Of a stretch of 64,000 nucleotides of DNA, positions 57,201-64,000 are shown piece by piece; the first letter of the stretch is position 1; every line of letters begins with the position of its first letter. The notes below the pieces were generated by a model, which was not told where the DNA came from, searched no databases, and saw only the letters and a program-made list of their open reading frames with translations. The position numbers and the translations under genes are program-made. The stretch is from Neofusicoccum parvum (lineage: Eukaryota; Ascomycota; Dothideomycetes; Botryosphaeriales; Botryosphaeriaceae): assembly GCA_020912385.1 (NCBI GenBank), contig CP087211.1, forward strand, positions 248,001 through 312,000. Reading direction: 5' to 3'.

Positions 57201-58985
57201 AAGGGCGAATTTCATGACAAGGATGGCGGAAAAGGCTTCATCATCGACGTGCCAAAGAAAGGGACACAAGAGAAAAATCAAATATTGAATCTGGAGATCA
57301 AGACAAACGGGCAGATTATGAAAGTTCTGGGATCCATACGCACAGTGCAAGATGCCAAAAAGAGACTGATTTGGCTTCCAAACGCGGACAAGGAAACAGC
57401 ACTACTCTGCTCCCTGGGGTCGCCTGGGCCTGAGAGGGAGAACATGGTGTCATTTTTTGACAGGCACGGTACGTATGACAAATATTTCTTTGACGGCACG
57501 AACGCAGCTCGGAATGAATGGAACACCGAGCTTCATCTTTCCTTCTTCAGAAAAATCGAGACCAACGAGAGGTCCTTAGGAGGGATTCCCGCAACAAACA
57601 TCATCGAGCTGGAGAATAACATAAGCATTATACGTGCTGCAATGGGCTTCCGATTTGTCGGCGACTTTTTTGATCACTACTGGACTTGCCACTTTCTTGA
57701 GCATGGGACCCGGATGAAGGACGAGGGAGACACCGTGAAAGAAGAACGTAATATCCAAACGCACTTCGTGAACGTACTGGAAAGTATTGGGTCTTTCAAA
57801 GTTCAAGATAGTGCTCATTTCGGATACCCATGGAAGCAGCGGAAGATTCTCGAGCTACTTCTGTTCCAAGACATGCTTGAGGAAATGGTCCATTTCACGG
57901 AGGAGATATTCAAGTGGGCAAGGGAGTTTATGCTTGAAACTACTCTTCGCCGTCGCCTCGGAAAACCTATGCGAATCAAGAAAGCAACCTGTGGGACTAT
58001 TCATCATACCACGCCCTTCAAAGTCAAGATTGAGGACTCCGAAAACCCTATTGCGGCTAGCATTCATGAAGTCATTGATTTGCTAAGAAATACCGACAAC
58101 GAAAACTATTTCTCGTTTGCCGAACGCTGGCGTGTGTTTGAACCCGTTCTTATAGCGATCGAAGACGACATCGAGGAGAACTTGGAACGAATCGCGGAGT
58201 GGAAGCGGCGCGAGATCGACCGGAAGCAAGAGAATCCCGCATGGACCTGGAACGACGAAAGAAAATACGGTCCAATCGTCGCAAAACAGGAAGTCCTCAA
58301 TCAGCGGACGATTCGAGAGTTGGAGCGCGGGAAAGCGAGCCTGGAAGGCTTCAGGGAGTCTCTGACGGGCAGACTCGCATCTATCCGGGAAGACATTAGC
58401 TTCCGTGGCTCCGAGAACATAAACCTCTTCACGTACGTCACGGTGGTGTTCGTTCCGCTCGGTTTCGGGTCCGCGATCTTCAGTATGGGGGATCCGCCAA
58501 CGACTGAAATACTGGGATATATGATACTGACATCCATCATTGCCCTTGTCGTCACTGTTATCGCCTTGGCCAACGCCAGATCATTGGGCAACAAACTCGT
58601 CAGACCTGTCATCAGCCTATCCTGCTGGCTTACCAAATTACTTCTCTATCCTGCTCTTCTCGTGGTAAGGCTTATATCCCGCTTTATCACTTCGCGAATC
58701 GCGCATTTTCTCCGAACACACGACGAATACCTGCTTTGGATCAATACCTTTCATCCGACCGTGGAAGGAAGGGAGCAATACGATGATCATCGTGAGAAGA
58801 AAGGAAAGGAGCAGGAGCAGAACAGAGGCCGAAGTGACGCGTCCCGACAGGCTGCCAAAAGCAACGGGGCGATTTCTCAACCTAGGCCGGGGGATTCTAG
58901 TCCTAAACTCAGCGAGAGTGATCTTGAAAGCTTAAAGCCAACTCCAACCAGGTCCTTTATCTCACTTCTAGGGAGAAGGTCTTAA
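54273..58985 (+). CDS. Very large fungal protein with CorA-like C-terminal membrane domain
   Basis: A 1529-residue protein from three exons (54273-54447, 54521-55652, 55703-58985). The first 1250 residues are soluble and of no family I recognise. They include a Cys/His-containing stretch (CLCQNMGPIRVDRRYCSHC) and a long mixed alpha/beta region. The C-terminal part has an extended helix followed by two adjacent membrane helices (FTYVTVVFVPLGFGSAIFSM and LGYMILTSIIALVVTVIALA), laid out as in CorA/ZntB magnesium and zinc transporters. Where CorA has the selectivity motif GMN, this protein has SMGD, so ion transport is doubtful. The tail is basic and disordered. The start was chosen at the ATG in CCATGG context; it needs the first intron (GTTAGT donor), which is weaker. 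Confidence 0.75.
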
Positions 58986-59220
58986 GCCTCTGATCGACGC
59001 TTTTTTCGATGTCTTCATCAGGATATTTCATTCATTTCCTATGATTGGAAAATTTCAGGACACGACTTGTCACAGAGTCAGGAAGCTTTCTTTGTTTTGT
59101 TTGACTTCACGTCAGTGACACGTAAAATTTGAAAATTGAGAGGTGGTAGTACTTTTCAATGATCACACATGGTCTGTATACCTTAGTCCAGTGCATCGCA
59201 GATGACCGATCTCTCCCCAT

Positions 59221-62200
59221 TTATCTTCGAAATCTTCTTTCCCGTACCCATATGATCACAAACGTGAGCACAACATTACTGACACAGAATGCCGCAAATA
59301 CCCCCAAATCCCTCCACCTATCCGTCCAGTAAAATTCCAAAGACTCCGCATACTCATCTCCACTCGCATACGCACAGTACTCACAATCCGCCATCGCCTC
59401 TGGGTTCACCACATACCCGGCCCCGCCGGCGGCGAAGTAGCTCCGCATATACTCCCCACACGTCCTCCCGGGCGGGGCATCGAACACGGTCAAGTCCCTC
59501 GCCGCGCACCGCACCGGGGTGCCACGCAGCACGTTTGCAACGCTGCCGCTCACGAAGTAGCGCAGGGGGTCGACCCAGAACATCCAGGGGCGGTAGAAGT
59601 CGGTCATGACGGCGTGGGGAATGGCAGCACCCGTGAAGGCGGTCAGGACGACCCAAGCGAGCGAGTTGGCGTAGCCGGCCGTCTTCTCGCGCGGGAAGAG
59701 CGCGGCGACAACCTGCGCGAAGCCGGTGCCGAAGACGCCGAGGAGCAGGAACATCAGGTATTCGTAGCCGGCGACGGAGGAGGCGCTGGGGTAGCCGACG
59801 GTCCAGTAGATGCAGAGGAACACGATGGTAAGGTTGAGGAGCTGCCACGGCAGCTCGACGAGGACGAGGGCGGCGGTGAGGGCGTGCGTGGAGTAGACGC
59901 CATTCTTCTCGCGCGCGGCGTGGATGGCGCGTTTTTCGAACCATACGGCTTGGATGTCGGGAACGATGGCGGGGACGAGCCAGGAGATCAGGAGGAAGAA
60001 GAGCATGCGGTTTTGCGTGCCTTGGAGGGTGGTGTCGGAGTGGAAGAAGGTGAAAGCGATGAAGAGCTCGCAGAAGATGCTTTTGAACAGCTTGCTGAAG
60101 TTGTAGGGTCCGTCGCGCCACACGGAGATCCAGTGCCGTTGGGTGACTTTGATGATCTGATCTTTCAACGGAAGTGCGAAGGCTTGGTTGGAGGTCTGAT
60201 GGCTGTCTCTGCCCTGTGCGGATGAGGATGTGCTCTTGTACTCGGAGATCTCCGCGTGGAGTTCTTGGTTTTCGGGAGACTCGGACCATGTGCGAGCCCA
60301 GTCTTTTGAGGGATCATCCTTGGAGGTGGCGGTATTGATGATGAACTCGGCGGGATTCTCAAACTCTCCCATGACGGCACCGTGCCGGGCGAAGTAGTCT
60401 ACAACTTTGTGGCAGTTTTGACCAGTCTCTCCAAAGTATAGTGTCTTCCCGCCGGGTGCCAGAAGTAAGACGTGATCGAACATGTTGAATATGATGCCGG
60501 AGGGTTGATGGATTGTGCAGATGACCGGGGTTCCTTGGGCTGCAATCCTTTGCAAGAAGCGGACAATCGAAAAGGCTCCCTGAGAATCAAGGCCAGATGT
60601 TGGCTGGACGCGGCAATCAGTAGGAAACTCGTTCAACACCGGATCCGGAACATACCTCGTCAAGGAAAAGAAGAGCAGACGGTCTGGCCGCCAGCTCAAC
60701 CCCAATCGTAACCCGTTTTCGCTCTTCAACCCCCAAGCCTCCCACACCAAGCTTTCCAATGATAGCATCTGCAATCGGGGCCAGTTCAAGCAGAGAGATG
60801 ATCTTCTCAACGTAAGCCAGCTTCTCCCCTTCCGGGACCGACGCGTCTTGCCGCATGACCGCAGAGAACTGCAATGCTTCTCTGACCGTAGCGTTCGGCT
60901 CATGAACGTCCTGCTGCATGCAGAACCCACATGCACGGCCAAAGGAGCCGTCAAGAGGCTTGCCATCCAGCAGCACGGTTCCATCCACTCTGCCCTCACT
61001 CTTACGCCGCGCGAGCGTATCCAGCAACGTTGTCTTCCCCGCTCCGGACGCACCCATGAGGGCAGTCAGCTGGCCCGGCCTGACGATTCCGGTAACTCCA
61101 TCCAACAACTGCTTTTCCTGGCCATCCGCAACAATCGTGTAGGTGACGTTCTCAAACGTGAAGGCAGAAGTGGCAGCCGGATCGCCCAACTGCTCGCCAT
61201 CGCTGCCATCGTCCTTCTCCGAGTCTCGCGAAGACCCTTTCGACGACAACGACGACCCGGATCTCTCACCCGGTCCTGCCGGCTGGCCACGTCTCTCAAC
61301 ATCCTCCTCCGGCCCATCCAGCCCCTCTTCCTCCGCACGCGCAGCCCCGCGCTTGAACACCACGCCGCCATCCGCGCCCGCCCGCCCAACCATCACCGAC
61401 AGCCCCACCGCCGCCAATACCACATACACCGCCCAAATCGCCACTATCACGCCGACATTCCGCCATACATGCTCTTGCCGGTACTCGAAGTAATCCTCCA
61501 AATACCTCTCACCCTGCACGACAGCCCGCCCCTTCGCCGCGCCAGGCAGCGGGCAGCCGCGCCACGCGGCGTCCCCTTCGCCGTACCCGGCGCCGCTCGG
61601 CACCAGCTGGTTGTCAGAGCAGTGCAGCTCGATGCCGGCGAACTCGTTCGCCAGCAGCGCCTCCAGCGCCCACGGGCTGGGGCTTACGCGGCGGATCCAG
61701 GCGCCCCAGCCGGGCATGGTCGGGACGGGCGGCGCGTAGCCGGAGTAAGCCAGCAGGACGGGTAGCGCGGCGCCGCCGACCAGCAGCGCGGTGCTGGCGT
61801 TCGGCGACCAGGCGCCGAGGGCGCGGAAGAGCGAGAGGGCGGCGGCGTAGGCGAGGAAGAGCGTGAGGAGAAAGGTGAGGAAGGCGCCGGCGGCGGGGCG
61901 CAGGCCGAGGAGGAAGTAGTAGGGCAGGGAGAAGGCGGTGACTTCGAGGAGGGCGAGGGGCAGGTCGGCGAGGGTGAGGCCGAGGGTGAGGGCGAGCGGG
62001 TGGATGAAGCCGAGGCGGTGCTGCTTGGCGAGGATGGAGCGCGAGGTGACGGTTGAGGAGAGCTGTGGGAGCGCGTTGAGGAAGAAGTAGATGAGCGAGA
62101 AGAAGATGCCGCCGCCTTTCATGAAGGAGCCCGTGGAGGTCTTGGGTGCCATGTAGAATGCGGAGCCGTTGATGACTGCCGTGACGACGGTCATGAAGAG

Positions 62201-63519
62201 CCCGGTGAGGGAGGAGCGCCGGTCGCCCCAGAGGAGCAGGAAGTGCCGCCATGCTGCGAGCAACGCCTGCTTCATGACGGACCCTGGTTGGGGCGCCCCG
62301 GTGACGGCCCATCTCGATCGGAGTCTTGAGTGCTCGGCAATGAAGGCCTTGACGTTTGATGGATCTGATGAGAACTGGGATTTGTATTCTGCTATATCAT
62401 TGCGGAGTTGCGCATAGTGGGAAGAGTCTCTGAACGCCTTTGCAAGCGCATCAGGATCAAGAGGGACATGCCTCTGGTGGTCTTCGCGGATTACGCGCTC
62501 AATCGGAGAGGTCACGGCCGTCAGGAACTCAGCTGTAGTCTGGCGGCTGTGGCAGAAGAAGCCAAGATCAATAAAGTACTGCTTTGCCTCAGTGGCTCTG
62601 CCGCAGAAGATCATTCTGCCCTCATAGAGTACCATGACCCGGTCGAAGCACTCCGCGTACATGGTTTCCGAAGTTTGGTAGAGCGTAACCACGTTGGCCA
62701 TGCCAGTGGCTCTGGAAACCTTCTTGAGGGTGCGGAGAAACTTGAGCGCCGCTGAGCTGTCGAGCCCACGGATAGGATTGTCCCAGCATGCAACCACGGG
62801 GTTGGACACCAAGCTCTCGGCCAAGGACACACGGCGTCTTTCTCCCCCAGACACACCGCGGACGAAAGAGTCGCCAACGATTGTGTTCTTCGTATGCGGT
62901 ATGTCCAGCGAATGCAGCAATTTGTCGGTCATATGCTCCACGAACTCGGCGCCCGAAGCCCCGTCTCTATCACCTCGAAGGTGTAGTCCAAACCTTGCAG
63001 TATGACCTACAGACAAGTTGGGAAAGTGCAAATCATCCTCGCCGCAGTACACAACTTCAGAACTGTATCGCCGTCCCATGTCTTCGGCTCCGATAGTGGC
63101 GTATCGAACCTCGCCTTCGACGGCGGCGAACGACTCCCGGTGGTTGCCAATTACCCTGAGCGTTGTCGAGCATCCTGATCCGGGTCTTCCAAGCACAAGC
63201 ATTGTCTCCCCAGGGAACACGACGCCGGAGACACCGTGCAAGATGCGCTTGGCTGGCCGTTTGCGGGTACGGGCGAACTGACGAAGTAGTGTAAACGGTG
63301 CTGTCACGATGCTGGATAGAATTGCGGGAAGGTCAAGGACGGTGGTGCGGTTGTTGACTGAGCCGAGGACACTGATATCGCAAAACACGACACCAAGAGA
63401 TCTTCCGTTGCGGCGGTAAACTGGAAGGTCATCGTGGACGGTGGCATGGCCGATGTTCTGAGGAGCGTCAGGTTCCGAGCTTTGAGGTAAATGACATCAC
63501 GAACCTTTTCGGACGGCAT
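59221..63519 (-). CDS. PDR-type (ABCG) full-size ABC transporter
   Basis: A 1399-residue transporter from three exons (63519-63505, 63457-60656, 60603-59221). Domain order is NBD1-TMD1-NBD2-TMD2. NBD1 has the degenerate Walker A typical of fungal PDR proteins (GRPGSGCST) and the signature VSGGERRRVS. NBD2 has a canonical Walker A (GASGAGKTTLLD), a degenerate signature region (GVEERKRVTIG) and DEPTSGLDSQ across the second intron. TMD2 ends with a Cys-containing extracellular loop and a short Arg-rich tail (RERRFRR). The N-terminus before NBD1 is shorter than usual for the family. The five-codon first exon is inferred from a 47-bp intron with a strong CTGAC branch site, so the true start may differ. 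Likely exports lipids, drugs or toxic metabolites at the plasma membrane. Confidence 0.87.
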
Positions 63520-63865
63520 TCTCAAGGCTTGAGGCTTGTACTACCAGTTTTTTGTCCTTGCCGTAGACCTTGAGGGTATATAGCCTTGCTTGGGTAGAGA
63601 GCCATGGTGATGCGAATTCGTGACTATAAAGCTCCTTTCTGAATGCCCAATAAGGGGTACCGGACAATTTGTCATCTGTGAGCTCAATGATGCAGAATAT
63701 TTCCATCGAAGCGCCACCGGCGGTGTGCACCTTAGGTTTATTCAATTCAATGTCATGGAAGACCATCTCGGGCCGAGCATGGTTCTTGGCAGCATCGGCG
63801 GAATTCAAATTCCTCTCTGCTGCCAGAGCTCCTGCAGAGATCGTATTGGCCAGTGTGACTGTCAT
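63497..63865 (-). CDS. Hypothetical protein overlapping the ABC transporter start
   Basis: A 122-codon ATG-started frame reading protein-like sequence (for example YWAFRKELYSHEFASPWLST and LYTLKVYGKDKKLVVQA). It ends 22 bases inside the inferred ABC first exon, in another frame. It may be a separate gene, a 5' exon of the transporter joined by splicing I did not resolve, or the remnant of a gene whose rest is lost. No family recognised. The window ends 135 bases upstream of it. Confidence 0.3.
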   Translation of the reverse strand: MTVTLANTISAGALAAERNLNSADAAKNHARPEMVFHDIELNKPKVHTAGGASMEIFCIIELTDDKLSGTPYWAFRKELYSHEFASPWLSTQARLYTLKVYGKDKKLVVQASSLENAVRKGS

Positions 63866-64000
63866 GTCCGCATCGTCTTGCCAGACCAATCGTTTGCAAG
63901 AATGCTGGAGGCCTGCATCAGAACGGAATAGATTTATCAGCACCAAAGTGGGTGCAGAGCGAGGATTTCTTCTCTTTTAGGGCAAGGTTCGGGCCGATAG

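Noticed and set aside
60848..61765. 305-codon plus-strand frame over the ABC transporter
   Set aside because: Antisense to TMD1 and NBD2 coding sequence; Arg-rich shadow.

Overview
The window is nuclear DNA of a filamentous ascomycete (Pezizomycotina). Genes are broken by short introns of about 45-110 bp, with GT..AG ends and CTAAC/CTGAC-like branch sites. The protein families are typical of these fungi: seipin, PDR-type ABC transporter, Zn2Cys6 regulator, NLR-like STAND protein, DUF6601, DUF6536, PL3 pectate lyase and BBE-type oxidase. I cannot name the species. All gene models come from reading splice sites and frames by eye.

Layout. (1) 1-6.3 kb: the 3' end of NDC80, a seipin, an RS-rich nuclear protein and a secreted GH45/expansin-like protein. 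(2) 7-12 kb: a small F-box protein, a 111-residue protein with cysteine at every third residue, and an OPT oligopeptide transporter. (3) 12.8-18.1 kb: a fungal NLR (alpha/beta-hydrolase-like domain, NTPase, TPRs), then a divergent DUF6601 membrane protein. (4) 18.5-31 kb: six genes, all on the minus strand, that look like one catabolic regulon: PrpF-type isomerase, LigI-like lactonase, MFS transporter, mitochondrial aconitase paralogue, YHM2-type citrate carrier and Zn2Cys6 activator. (5) 31-38.5 kb: a membrane acyltransferase, a small sulfotransferase-like protein and a DUF6536 gene interrupted by one in-frame TGA. (6) 38.5-42.3 kb: a 3.8-kb stretch with no convincing gene. (7) 42.3-64 kb: PL3 pectate lyase, an SDR and an SDR relic, a secreted FAD oxidase, a CrpA-like copper ATPase with a cysteine-rich N-terminus, a 1529-residue protein with a CorA-like C-terminus, and a PDR ABC transporter.

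The strongest observation is region 4. The promoters of five of its six genes carry a palindrome CGGAT-N2/3-ATCCG (CGG and CCG half-sites facing each other, as bound by Zn2Cys6 dimers) 110-220 bp before the start codon. The sixth gene, the carrier, has a one-mismatch copy. The regulator has two copies, which suggests autoregulation. I found no intact copy elsewhere in the window. The enzymes fit tricarboxylate chemistry: a lactonase opening a lactone or pyrone, a PrpF-type isomerase/tautomerase, an Fe-S hydratase, a citrate/oxoglutarate carrier and an importer. Candidate substrates are 2-pyrone-4,6-dicarboxylate/4-oxalomesaconate (gallate or protocatechuate catabolism), trans-aconitate, or an alkylcitrate. 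The substrate is inference; the shared promoter element is seen directly.

Other points of note are a TGA-CTA-G context (a known readthrough motif) inside the DUF6536 gene, a cysteine at the nucleophile position of the NLR hydrolase-like domain, and a probable GC-AG intron in the carrier gene.
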